64,000 bases of DNA from Diadema setosum (taxonomy: Eukaryota > Echinodermata > Echinoidea > Diadematoida > Diadematidae): positions 17,859,047 to 17,923,046 of the forward strand of contig CM067072.1 of NCBI GenBank assembly GCA_033980235.1, in the 5' to 3' direction. The translations under genes and the position numbers were made by a program. Shown one piece after another: positions 32,505 through 45,059 of the stretch; within the stretch, counting starts at the first letter, position 1; each line of letters opens with the position of its first letter. The notes beneath the pieces were generated by a model. That model did not search any database, had not been told where the DNA came from, and worked only from the letters and a program-made list of their open reading frames with translations.

Positions 32505-34813
32505 TAGACTCGGAATTTGTCAAGACTGACAAATTAGGTGATCCGATCTGTTCGTAAATCAACGATTTGAGTCTCCTGATCCCAATAGGCATGACCATAC
32601 CGGTTTCATCTGTGTTTAGTGGACATTGGCCGTGTGATGTTTTGATTCTCATTTAGAAAAGGGAGTCAGACCTGCCATCTATGGTACACAATTCCGTATA
32701 CACTAACGAAGATACAGAATGAAGTATATTTGACCTTTGACCCAACTTTGCACAGACAAGATGGCATCTGAGCAAAAAGTGGTGATTTTGTGAAATGATC
32801 CTTGTAACATGGTCTTTACGTGTGCAAAATATGGGAAAGATAGGACATGTATTCACCAAGATACAGGATGATACATTTATGACCTTTGACCCTAATTTAC
32901 ATACCGAAGATGACTTCTGATCAAGTAGTTGTAATTGTATGAAATAATGTACGTGACATGAACTAAACATGTGCAAAATATGGGGGTGATAAGGCCTGTT
33001 TTTCTTGAGTTATTGTAAAGAAAGTTGCAGAAAGAAAGAAATATCTCAATACATCGAAGATCAGCTTTAATTTCAACCAAGTTTTTGGACGTGATCCCGA
33101 CATCGTATGAAAAATGGAGGGCAGATTTTCGATAGCCCAAAGTCTCAGCTACAACATATTAAAATCTGGGAGAAATTCACCGAAGCATAAGTGAGCTAGT
33201 GCTCGATAAAGACAATCATGTCAATTTTCACATCTACAAAAATTCCCTCCCATAGAGATAACACGTCATAACGAAGATAAAGAAAGAAGTACATATGACC
33301 TTTGACCCCACTTTGCACACCCAAGATGGCATCTGAGCAAAAAGTAGTTATTTTGTGAAATGATCCTTGTAACATGGTCGTTACGTGTGCAAAATATGAA
33401 AAAGATTGAACATGTATTCACCAAGATACAAGATGATACATTTATGACCTTTGACCCTAATTTACATATCCAAGATGACGTCTGATTAAGTAGTTGTTAT
33501 TTTATGAAATAATGTACGTGACATGAACTAAACATGTGCAAAATATTGGGCTGATAGAGCTTGTTTTTCTTGAGTTATTGTAAAGAAAGTTGCAAAAAGA
33601 AAGGAATATCTCAATACATCGAAGATAAGCTTTAATTTCAACCAAGTTTTTGGACATGATCCCGACACCGTATGAAAAAACGAAGGGCACACTTACGATT
33701 GCGCAAAGTCTCAGGTACAACATATCAAAATCTGGGAGAAATTCACCGAAGCATAAGTGAGCTAGTGCTCGAAAAAGACAGTCATGTCAATTTTCATTTC
33801 CAGAAAAACTGCACTCCCATAGAGATAACACGTAAACTGGTCAAATTTGACAAGATTACTTTCAATCCATTTTTACGAGGTGATACCGTCATCCAATCAA
33901 AATGTTGTTATTACATGTATGAAAGAGTATTTAATAAGCTACAACATACTGAAATCTGGGTGAAAATTGGCAAAGGATAAGTGAGATACGCTCGAGTAAA
34001 CTTGAAATTTGATGACGTCATTTTGAAAATTTACTTTTTTAATTGTATTAAGAAATTTGATATCTTTTAATCATTTTTCCAGCATCGCCAACCCATGAAT
34101 TAACATGAACAACTCATCAGCTTTCAGAATATGTCAAGAAAATGGGGGGTCACCGTCCATCCTGACGAGTAAAATCGGATTCAAAATTGGCGGTTTTTTG
34201 GCATTGTTGGACTGTATATCGCCATTGACGCGCGCGCGGAATTTCAACTTTGACGGGTCCGTATGACGTCATAATGAGTCGGATTGACTTGAAACTTGGT
34301 AGAAATATTCCTTGACATTTCAGGCATCCAATAAGTGTGAAAAAATGGGAAATTTCCATTGCATATGAGCTGTGCGTGCGTATATGTGCGCGCGCGTACG
34401 CGTCCGTCCAATTTTTTCAATTTTTCAAAAAATGCTCCAAATGGTCTGAAACGTGTGCAAAAAAAATTTGAGCTCGATTTGAGCATACAAATATTTCAAC
34501 GCGCGCGTACGCGCACGTTTTAAGAGAAAATATGAATTTTGAGAATATGAGTAGAATGCGCATAACTTGAAATATATGTGACGTAAATTTCATTGAAAAA
34601 TTCCATTCCATTAATGAGATATGATTGAGAATGTGTTTTCATATAATGACGTCATAGTGACGTCACGGTCGACTGATCACTTTGATTTTAGTTCGATTGC
34701 CGTCTTTCGGAGACGATACATATATGGTATAAGTTTGAAATTGATAGGAAGAGGACTTTCGGAGCTAATCGATACACAACTTTTGGGGAGAAATAAGAAA
34801 AAGAAGAAGAAGA
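32504..34813 (+). repeat. Array unit 1, 2310 bp, lacking the 3' hairpin
   Basis: Runs from CTAGACTCGG to a GAAGAA microsatellite and is followed at once by the start of unit 2. The terminal CCGTACAGATACAGAA plus hairpin is missing, so this unit is 3'-truncated. Closest to unit 2. Confidence 0.75.
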
Positions 34814-37201
34814 CTAGACTCGGAATTTGTCAAGACTGACAAATTAGGTGATCCGATCTGTTCGTAAATCAACGATTTGAGTCTCCTGATCCCAATAGGC
34901 ATGACCATACCGGTTTCATCTGTGTTTAGTGGACATTGGCCGTGTGATGTTTGGATTCTCACTTAGAAAAGGGAGTCAGACCTGCCATCTATGGTACACA
35001 ATTCCGTATACACTAACAAAGATACAGAATGAAGTATATTTGACCTTTGACCCCACTTTGCACAGACAAGATGGCATCTGAGCAAAAAGTAGTTATTTTG
35101 TGAAATCATCCTTGTAACATGGTCTTTACGTGTGCAAAATATGGGAAAGATAGGACATGTATTCACCAAGATACAGGATGATACATTTATGACCTTTGAC
35201 CCAAATTTACATACCCAAGATGACGTCTGATCAAGTAGTTGTAAATGTATGAAATAATGTACGTGACATGAACTAAACATGTGCAAAATATGGGGGTGAT
35301 AAGGCGGGTTTTTCTTGAGTTATTATAATGAAAGTTGCAGAAAGAAAGAAATATCTCAATACATCGAAGATCAGCTTTAATTTCAACCAAGTTTTTGGAC
35401 GTGATCCCGACATCTTATGAAAAATGAAGGACACACTTTCGATAGCCCAAAGTCTCAGCTACAACATATTAAAATCTGGGAGAAATTCACCGAAGCATAA
35501 GTGAGCTAGTGCTCGATAAAGACAATCATGTCAATTTTCACATCTACAAAAATTCCCTCCCATAGAGATAACACGTCATAACGAAGATAAAGAAAGAAGT
35601 ACATATGACCTTTGACCCCACTTTGCACAGCCAAGATGGCATCTGAGCAAAAAGTGGTTATTTTGTGAAATGATCCTTGTAAGATGGTCGTTACGTGTGC
35701 AAAATATGGAAAAGATAGGACATGTATTCACCAAGATACAAGATGATACATTTATGACCTTTGACCCTAATTTACATACCCAAGATGACGTCTGATCAAG
35801 TACTTGTTATTTTATGAAATAATGTACATGACATGAACTAAACATGTGCAAAATATTGGGCTGATAGAGCTTATTTTTCTTGAGTTATTGTAAAGAAAGT
35901 TGCAAAAAGAAAGGAATATCTCAATACATCGAAGATAAGCTTTAATTTCAACCAAGTTTTTGGACATGATCCCGACACCGTATGAAAAAACGAAGGGCAC
36001 ACTTACGATAGCGCAAAGTCTCAGCTACAACATATCAAAATCTGGGAGAAATTCACCGAAGCATAAGTGAGCTAGTGCTCGAAAAAGACAGTCATGTCAA
36101 TTTTCATTTCCAGAAAAACTGCACTCCCATAGAGATAACACGTAAACTGGTCAAATTTGACAAGATTACTTTCAATCCATTTTTACGAGGTGATACCGTC
36201 ATCCAAACAAAACTGTGTTATTATATTTATGAAAGAGTATTTAATAAGCTACAACATACTGAAATCTGGGTGAAAATTGGCAAAGGATAAGTGAGATACG
36301 CTCGAGTTAACTTGAAATTTGATGACGTCATTTTGAAAATTTACTTTTTTAATTTTATTAAGAAATTTGATATCTTTTAATCAGTTTTCCAGCATCGCCA
36401 ACCCATGAATTGACATGTACAACTCATCAGCTTTCAGAATATGTAAAAAAAATGGGGAGTCACCGTCCATCCTGACGAGTAAAATCGGATTCAAAATTGG
36501 CGGTTTTTTGGCATTGTTGGACTGTATATCGCCATTGACGCGCGCGCGGAATTTCAACTTTGACGGGTCCGTATGACGTCATATTGAGTCGGATTGACTT
36601 GAAACTTGGTAGAAATATTCCTTGACATTTCAGGCATCCAATAAGTATAAAAAAATGGGAAATTTCCATTGCACATGAGCTGTGCGTGCGTATATGTGCG
36701 CGCGCGTACGCGTCCGTCCAATTTTTTCAATTTTTCAAAAAATGCTCCAAATGGTCTGAAACGTGTCCAAAAAAAATTTGAGCTCGATTTGAGCATACAA
36801 ATATTTCAACGCGCGCGTACGCGCACGTTTTAAGAGAAAATATGAATTTTGAGAATATGAGTAGAATGCGCATAACTTGAAATACATGTGACGTAAATTT
36901 CATTGAAAAATTCTATTCCATTAATGAGATATGATTGAGAATGTGTTTTCATATAATGACGTCATAGTGACGTCACGGTCGACTGATCACTATGATACAT
37001 TAGATTTGTCGTCTTTGGGACATGATACATATATGGTATGAGTTTGAAATTGATACTCTGAAAACTTTCTGAGTAAGTAGATACACAACTTTTGTCCAGA
37101 AATAAAGAAAGAAGAAGAAGAAGAAGAAGAAGAAGAAGAAGAAGAACAAAGAATCCGTACAGATACAGAAGGTGATCCGAGAGGATACTCGGATCACCTA
37201 A
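34814..37201 (+). repeat. Array unit 2, 2388 bp
   Basis: Starts CTAGACTCGG and ends with a long (GAA)n run, then CCGTACAGATACAGAA, the 3' hairpin and CTAA. It is a near copy of unit 1 with scattered substitutions and small indels. Confidence 0.8.
37108..37146 (+). repeat. (GAA)n microsatellite
   Basis: About a dozen GAA/AAG triplets near the 3' end of unit 2. Units 1, 3 and 4 have shorter, interrupted versions at 34797-34813, 39719-39736 and 42311-42330, so the tract is part of the element and changes in length. Confidence 0.85.
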
Positions 37202-39796
37202 CTAGACTTGGAATTTGTCAACACTGACAAATTAGGTGATCCGATCTTTTCGAAAATCAATGATTTGAGTTCTGATCCCAATATAGGCATGACCATACAG
37301 GTTTCATCTGTGTTTAGGAACATTGGCCGTGTGATGTTTGGATTCTCATTTAGAAAAGGGAGTCAGGTCTGCCATCTTTGGTACCAAATTCCGTATACAC
37401 TATAACGAAGATACAAAATGAAGTACATATGACCTTTGACCCCACTTTGCACAGCCAAGATGGCATCTGAGCAAAAAGTGGTTATTTTGTGAAATGATCC
37501 TTGTAACATGGTCTTTACGTGTGCAAAATATGGCAAAGATAAGACATGTATTCACCAAGATACAAGATGATACATTTATGATCTTTGACCCTAATTTACA
37601 TACCCAAGATGACGTCTGATCAAGTAGTTGTTATTTTATGAAATAATGTACGTGACATGAACTAAACATGTGCAAAATATGGGGATGATAGGGGGTGTTT
37701 TTCTTGAGTTATTGCAGAGAAAGTTGCAGAAAGAAAGAAATATCTCAATACATCGAAGATAAGTTTGATTTCAACCAAGTTTTTTGACGTAATCTCGGCG
37801 TCGTATGAAAAAATAGAGGGCACCTCGACGACAGCTCAAAGTCTCAGCTACAACATACTAAAATCTGGGAGAAATTCACCGAAGAGTAAGTGAGCTAGTG
37901 CTCGATAAAGACCGTCATGTCAATTTTCATTTCCAGAAAAATTCCCTCCCATAGAGATAACACGTAAACTGGTTAAATTTGACAAGGTTACATTATATCC
38001 ATTTTCACGAGGTGAAGACATCATCCGATTAAAACTTTGATCGAACAAAACTTAAAGAGTGTTACATTGGCTACAACATACTAAAATCTGGAAGAAATTC
38101 ACCGAAGGGTAATTGAGCTAGTCGTCGATAAAGACAATCATGTCAATATTCACATCTAGAAAAATTCCCTCCCATAGAGATAACACGTCATAATGAAGAT
38201 AAAGAAAGAAGTACATATGACCTTTGACCCTACTTTGCACAGACAAGATGGCGTCTGAGCAAAAAGTGGTTATTTTGTGAAATGATTCTTGTAACATGGT
38301 CTTTACGTATGCAAAATATGGGAAAGATAAGACATGTATTCACCAAGATACAGGATGAAACATTTTTGACCTTTGACCCTAATTTACATACCCAAGAAGG
38401 TGCCCGATCAAGTAGTTGTTATTTTATGAAATAATGTACGTGACATAAACTAAACATGTGCAAAATATTGGGCTGATAGAGCTTGTTTTTCTTAAGTTAT
38501 TGCAAAGAAAGTTGCAGAAAGAAAGGAATATGAAAATACATGGAAAATAAGCTTTAATTTCAACCAGGTTTTTGGGCATGATGCCGACTCCGTATGAAAA
38601 ACCGAAGGGCACACTTACGATAGCCCAAAGTCTCAGCTACAACATACTAAAATATGGGAGAAATTCACCGAAGCATAAGTGAGCTAGTGCTCGATAAAGA
38701 TAGTCATGTCAGTTTTCATTTCCAGAAAAACTGCACTCCCATGGAGATAAAACGTAAACTGGTCAAATTTAACAATGTTACTTTTAATCCCTTTTTACGA
38801 GGTGATGCCGTCATCCAATCAAATTGTTGTTATTATATATCTGAAAGACCATTTAATAAGCTACAACATATTGAAATTTGGACGAAAATCAACTAAAGAA
38901 TAAGTGAGATATGCTTAAATGAACTTGAAATTTGATGACGTCATTTTGAAAATTTACTTTTTTAACTTTATTAAGAAATTTGATATATTTTAATCACTTT
39001 TCCAGCATTGCCAACCCATGAAATGACATGTACAACTCATCAGCTTTCAGAATATGTAAAGAAAATGGGGGGTCACCGTCCATCCTGACGAGTAAAATCG
39101 GATTTAAAATTGGCAGTTTTTTGGCATTGTTGGACTGTATATCGCCATTGACGCGCGCGCGGAATTTCAACTTTGACGGGTCCGTATGACGTCATTTTGA
39201 GTGGGATTGACTTGAAACTTGGTAGAACTATTCCTTGACATTTCAGACATCCGATCAAAGTGAAAAAACGGGAAATTTTCATTGCATATGAGCTGTGCGT
39301 GCGTATATGTGCGCGCGCGTACGCGTCCGTCCAATTTTTTCAATTTTTCAAAAAATGCTCCAAATGGTCTGAAACGTGTGCAAAAAAATTTTGAGCTCGA
39401 TTTGAGCATACAAATATTTCAACGCGCGCGTACGCGCACGTTTTAAGAGAAAATATGAATTTTGATTATATGAGTAGAATGCGCTTGACTTGAACTATAT
39501 GTGACGTAAATTTCATTGAAAAATTCCATTCCATTAATGAGATATGATTGAAAATGTGTTTTCATATAATGACGTCATAGTGACGTCACGGTCGACTGAT
39601 CACTACGATTTTACTTGACCCGTCGTCTTTGGGACATGATACACATATGGTATAATTTTGACATTGATAGGAAGAGGACTTTCTGAGCTAATCGATACAC
39701 AAATTTTGTCCAGAAATAAAGAAGAAGAAGAAGAAGGAAAACAAAGAATCAGTACAGATACAGAAGGTGATCCGAGAGGATACTCGGATCACCTAA
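37202..39796 (+). repeat. Array unit 3, 2595 bp
   Basis: Starts CTAGACTTGG and ends with the 3' hairpin and CTAA at 39793-39796. It has an extra block around 37990-38210 absent from units 1-2 but present in unit 4, so units 3 and 4 form a second pair. Confidence 0.8.
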
Positions 39797-42447
39797 CTAG
39801 ACTTGGAATTTGTCAACACTGACAAATTAGGTGATCCGATCTGTTCGTAAATCAACGATTTGAGTCTCCTGATCCCAATAGGCATGACCATACCGGTTTC
39901 ATCTGTGTTTAGTGGACATTGGCCGTGTGATGTTTGGATTCTCATTTAGAAAAGGGAGTCAGACCTGCCATCTATGGTACACAATTCCGTATACACTAAC
40001 GAAGATACAGAATGAAGTATATTTGACATTTGACCTCAATTTGCACAGACAAGATGGCATCTGAGCAAAAAATTGTTATTTTGTGAAATGATCCTTGTAA
40101 CATGCTCTTTACGTGTGCAAAATATGGGAAAGATAGGACATGTATTCACCAAGATACAGGTTGAAACATTTATGACCTTTGACCCTAATTTACATACCCA
40201 AGATGGTGTCTGATCAAGTAGTTGTTATTTTATGAAATAATGTACGTGACATGAACTAAACATATGCAAAATATGGGCGTGATAGGGGCTGTTTTTCTTG
40301 AGTTATTGCAAAGAAAGTTGTAGAAAGAAAGAAATATCTCAATACATCGAAGATAAGTTTGATTTCAACCAAGTTTTTTGACGTGATCTCGGCGTCGTAT
40401 GAAAAAATGCAGGATATAGCCACGATAGCCCAAAGCCTGAGCTACAACATATTAAAATCTGGGAGAAATTCACAGAAGAGTAAGTGAGCTAGTGTTCGAT
40501 AAAGACCGTCATGTCAATTTTCATTTCCAGAAAAATTCCCTCCCATAGAGATAACACGTAAACTGGTTAAATTTGACAAGGTTACATTATATACATTTTC
40601 ACGAGGTGAAGACATCATCCGATTAAAACTTTGATTGAAGAAAACTTAAAGAGTATTACATTGGCTGCAACATACTAAAATCTGGAAGAAATTCACCGAA
40701 GGGTAATTGAGCTAGTCGTCGATAAAGACAATCATGTCAATTTTCACATCTAGAAAAATTCCCTCCCATAGAGATAACACGTCGTAATGAAGATAAAGAA
40801 AGAAGTACAAATGACCTTTGACCCTACTTTGCACAGACAAGATGGCGTCTTAGCAAAAAGTGGTTATTTTGTGAAATGATTCTTGTAACATGGTCTTTAC
40901 GTATGCAAAATATGGGAAAGATAAGACATGTATTCACCAAGATACAGGATGAAACATTTTTGACCTTTGACCCTAATTTACATACCCAAGAAGGTGCCCG
41001 ATCAAGTAGTTGTTATTTTATGAAATAATGTACGTGACATAAACTAAACATGTGCAAAATATTGGGCTGATAGAGCTTGTTTTTCTTGAGTTATTGCAAA
41101 GAAAGTTGCAGAAAGAAAGGAATATGAAAATACATGGAAGATAAGCTTTAATTTCAACCAAGTTTTTGGGCATGATGCCGACTCCGTATGAAAAAACGAA
41201 GGGCACACTTACGTTAGCCCAAAGTCTCAGCTACAACATACTAAAATATGGGAGAAATTCACCGAAGCATAAGTGAGCTAGTGCTCGATAAAGATAGTCA
41301 TGTCAGTTTTCATTTCCAGAAAAACTGCACTCCCATAGAGATAACACGTAAACTGGTAAAATTTAACAATGTTACTTTTAATCCCTTTTCACGAGGTGAT
41401 GCCGTCATCCAATTAAATTATTGTTAAAATATATCTGAAAGACCATTTAATAAGCTACAACATATTGAAATTTGGACGAAAATCAACTAAAGAATAAGTG
41501 AGATATGCTTGAATGAACTTGAAATTTGATGACGTCATTTTGAAAATTTACTTTTTTTATTTTATTAAGAAATTTGATACCTTTTAATCATTTTTTCAGC
41601 ATCGCCAACCCATGAAATGACATGTACAACTCATCAGCTTTCAGAATATGTAAAGAAAATGGGGGGTCACCGTCCATCCTGACGAGTAAAATCGGATTTA
41701 AAATTGGCAGTTTTTTGGCATTGTTGCACTGTATATCGCCATTGACGCGCGCGCGGAATTTCAACTTTGACGGACCCGTATGACGTCATTTTGAGTGGGA
41801 TTGACTTGAAACTTTATAGAAATATTTCTTGACATTTCAGACATCCGATCGAAGTGAAAAAACGGGAAATTTTCATTGCATATGAGCTGTGCGTGCGTAT
41901 ATGTGCGCGCGCGTACGCGTCCGTCCGATTTTTTCAATTTTTCAAAAAATGCTCCAAATGGTCTGAAACGTGTGCAAAAAAATTTTGAGCTCAATTTGAG
42001 CATACAAATATTTCAACGCGCGCGTACGCGCACGTTTGAAGTATATAGATGAATTTTGAAAACATGAGTAGAATCAAGTTGACTTGAACTATATGTGACG
42101 TAAATTTCATTGAAAAATTCCATTCCATAATTGAGATATAATTGAGAATGTGTTTTCATATAATGACGTCATAGTGACGTCACGGTCGACTGATCACTAT
42201 GATTTTATAAAATTTGTCGTCTTTGGGACATGATACATATATGGTATAATTTTGAAATTGATAGGAAGAGCACTTTCTGAGCTAATCGATACACAACTTT
42301 TGAGGAGAAATAAAGAAGAAAAAGAAGAACACCTAAAGAATCCGTACAGATACAGAAGGTGATCCGAGAGGATACTCGGATCACCTAAAGAAGAAAGAAT
42401 CCGTACAGAAACAGAAGGTGATCCGAGAGGATACTCGGATCACCTAA
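39797..42447 (+). repeat. Array unit 4, 2651 bp, doubled 3' end
   Basis: Starts CTAGACTTGG. Its end is duplicated: CCGTACAGATACAGAA plus hairpin plus CTAA, then AGAAGAAAGAATCCGTACAG and a second hairpin plus CTAA (42444-42447). The LTR resumes directly after. Confidence 0.8.
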
Positions 42448-42448
42448 C

Positions 42449-42989
42449 AAGTCGCTTCAGGGCCAGAAGTGACGTAACTCTCAGAGCAGAGGTGTTGGGT
42501 ACTCTGCCTACCTCTGAATTCCTCCTGCTTATATACTATCCATTCACCCCTTTCTAGTACATTCTGTAATTTTCTCCAACCTGGGGCTACATACCTGAAC
42601 ATACTAGCAAGTCCAAATTCCAGGAATCCTGGATGACTCACTTCCTAATATGTGCATAACATCATTGCCAAAATTAACTACCAATCACATTGGGCTACAA
42701 GGGCAGTGCCTCACTCAGCCAGCACTTCCCAGAATTTTCTGGAATGGGTTAAATCATTCTAGATTGAGTGAGCTATAATGTATTTCCTGTCAGATGCATA
42801 CATGTACTGTAGCTACATTGTATACCATGTAGAAAATTCTCCACTGATCTGGTCAGCCTGTATGTACTATATCTATATCATATAGAATATTCTCCATTAT
42901 TCTGGTCCACCTGTGTACATACACATTAAAACAACCATGCATACAGCCTTGATACATGTACATAACTACTTGTGTGTATATTTGTGACA
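42449..42989 (-). repeat. 5' LTR of the Gmr1-like element, outer part
   Basis: 541 bp matching 26188-26728. It ends TTTGTGACA, followed by the ATGT TSD. Confidence 0.9.
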
Positions 42990-43790
42990 ATGTAAAGCAA
43001 TATCGACCGTAATGCATGCTTCGGATGTTTTTGATTTGATTTGATTTGATTTATTTCTGCTTAATTCCGTTACATCAGATATGATTATGTACATGTCATT
43101 TATGACAAACAGTATATCGACACATAGTTTTTTAGTACAATTATACAAGACAAATACAAACAGCTTATGGAACTTAAACAGAACGGTCTCCAAAATAAGC
43201 CGAGGCTTGACGGTATGGAGACTACATATGCTTACCTACTCTGGATAGGAAAGGGAATAGAGAAAGAGAGAAATAGGGAAGGGTAGGGGGAAGAGGGAAA
43301 GTTACAGAGTGTATGTGTACCACTCCAACTACTTTACAATAATAGTAATTATGATAAATACAATGTGATAATGATATTAAAGTTTACACGTTCAGTTGAT
43401 GTTGAACTACTATCGTAGCCACACTACAGGCAACCAGCTGCATTCAACCAGGGAGGTGCTCTTCCCACATCCTTGATGTAGGGCCATGGACGTAGGCGTG
43501 AACGAGTGCACCATGCCGAGCGCGATACGACTCACGTCGAGCTCCGCATAAGTTACCCAATTAAGATCTAGATAACAAACGAGTTCGTTAACAGCCTTGT
43601 ACGAGTTTCAGTCGTAGGAATTGCAACGCATTTACCCTCTCCATATTGGCTCATATTTGCTCAGTTAGTACACCTCGTTTGCCTCCAGAAAAAAACAAAA
43701 GGAACGGATGTCGATTCCCATATTTTGCCATAATTTATGCAAGTACCTCCTTTAATCTAATGAACATTGCTTTAGATTAATGGTTCAGAC
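42990..43790. other. Old flank of the retrotransposon; possible LINE 3' tail
   Basis: The first bases (ATGTAAAGCAATATC) are the original target, continuous with the hAT flank at 25589-25597. A (TGATT)n tract at 43031-43052 next to TATTTCTGCTTAATTCCG reads on the minus strand as the end of a CR1-like LINE 3' UTR with an (AAATC)n tail. I see no RT coding sequence and no host exon. Confidence 0.4.
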
Positions 43791-44942
43791 CTATTAACCA
43801 AACGGCAGTTTTTTGGACTGTAAAATGTCAAAATTTTCAAGCTCGCTCGCTTCGCTCGCTCGCATTGAATCGTCATGCCATTCTCCTGATGTTGCTGCCG
43901 GGTAATTGCCAGCAGTTGCTCCCGGTGCGCCCCCCCCCCCCCCCTTATTTTTTCAAAGCGAAAAAAAAAAATATAGCTACAAACGGCAGTTTGGGGACTG
44001 TAAGATGTCAAAATTGTCAAGCTCGCTCGCATCATGGAGGTGGGAAGAGAAACACCTCCCTGCCCGCATTTAATCGTTATGTCATTCTCCTGATGTTGCT
44101 GCCAGTAATTGCCAGCAGTTGCGCCCGATGCGCCCCCACCCCCTTAATTTCCTAAGCGAAAAAAGTACAGCTACAAACGGCAGTTTTTGGATTGTAAAAT
44201 GTCAAAATTTTCAGGCTCGCTCGCTCGCACTTAATCGTCATGCCATTCTCCTGATGTTGCTGCCGGGTAATTACCAGCAGTTGCACTCGATGCGCCCCCA
44301 CCCCCCCCCCTTATTTTTCAAAGCGAAAAAGATATAGCTACAAACGGCAGTTTTTGGACTGTGAAATGTCAAAATTTTCAAGCTCGCTCGCATTTAATTG
44401 TTAGGTCATTCTCCTGATGTTGCTGCCAGTAATTGTCAGCAGTTGCGCCCGGTGCGCCCCCACCCCCCCCCCCTTAATTTCCTAGTCGAAAAAATATAGC
44501 TACAAACTGCCGTTTTGGGACTGTACAATGTCAAAATTTTCAAGCTCGCTTGCTTCTCTCGCTCGCATTTAATCGCTATGCTATTCTCCTGATGTTGCTG
44601 CCGGGTAATTGCCAGCAGTTGCGCCTCGGTGCCCCCCCCCCCCCCTTAATTTTCAAAGCGAAAAAATGTAGCTACAAACGGCAGTTTTGGGACTGTAAAG
44701 TGTCAAAATTTTCAAGCTCGCTCGCTTCGCTCGCTCGCATTTAATCGTTATGTCATTCTCCTGATGTTGCTGCCAGTATAAAATTGCCAACAAATGAGCC
44801 CGGTGCGCCCCCTTAACATCAATATGCAAAAAGTTCTCACTGTGGGAGGGGGAAACCCCCCTCCCACACCCTCCCCCCTCGCTCGCATCGCTCCTTCGCA
44901 TCTAATCGCTCCCCCTAAGATCAAATCCTGGCTACGCCGGTG
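43791..44942. mobile_element. hAT-like poly-G/C element, left end missing
   Basis: About six tandem units of 165-190 bp, each with AACGGCAGTTTTTGGACTGT, a CAAGCTCGCTCGC block, CTCCTGATGTTGCTGCC and a poly-C run. The right end AATCCTGGCTACGCCGGTG (to 44942) matches the right end of the element at 13593-15969, and the last 130 bp resemble its repeat unit. No matching left end or TSD is found, so it is truncated or rearranged. Confidence 0.55.
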
Positions 44943-45059
44943 ATAGGCCCCACTATTTAGGCCTTCACAGTGATGTCGCACAGGCGGAGCAAGAGCTGAA
45001 ATACCACGATGTAGTCATTCAATTATCTATGAATATTTCTTTTTCTTACTTGTTTTTTA

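Larger units (their letters stand above)
32505..42448 (+). mobile_element. Four-unit tandem array of a Helitron/pearl-like element inserted in the LTR
   Basis: It interrupts CTATAAC|AAGTCGC, which is continuous in the other LTR at 26181-26194. Each unit starts (C)TAGACTxGGAATTTGTCA, with hairpin AATTTGTCA/TGACAAATT and then TTAGGTGATCCGA. The core has AGGTCA-type tandem words, followed by a (GAA)n microsatellite and the 3' hairpin GGTGATCCGAG-aggata-CTCGGATCACC ending CTAA. This layout (subterminal inverted repeat, tandem core, microsatellite, 3' hairpin) is that of Helentron-associated and pearl-type elements. At the outer junction the flanks show no clear TSD beyond TAAC. There is no Rep/helicase ORF; ORFs of up to about 107 aa repeat from unit to unit but have no recognisable domain. 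Confidence 0.65.
25598..42989 (-). mobile_element. Gmr1-like Ty3/gypsy LTR retrotransposon, nearly intact, 5' LTR split
   Basis: The unit is TG...CA between ATGT (25594-25597) and ATGT (42990-42993), a 4 bp TSD. Read on the minus strand: 5' LTR (42989-42449 plus 32504-31915), primer-binding site, ORF1, ORF2, polypurine tract, 3' LTR. Without the foreign 9.9 kb block it is about 7.45 kb. Integrase precedes reverse transcriptase, the hallmark of Gmr1-like elements of deuterostomes. LTRs differ at only one position that I noticed, so insertion was recent. No envelope ORF is seen, so I call it a retrotransposon, not a retrovirus. Confidence 0.9.

Noticed and set aside
32653..42003. Repeated ORFs of 60-107 codons in the tandem array
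   Set aside because: Conserved only because the units are duplicates; frames break between units and no Rep, helicase or transposase motif is seen.
32505..42448. Plain satellite DNA
   Set aside because: Exact insertion into an LTR, defined hairpin ends and CTAA junctions fit a mobile element better, though satellite-like expansion is not fully excluded.
25598..42989. Reading the element as an endogenous retrovirus
   Set aside because: No envelope-like ORF between RNase H and the 3' LTR (about 320 bp), and the domain order is that of Gmr1-like retrotransposons.
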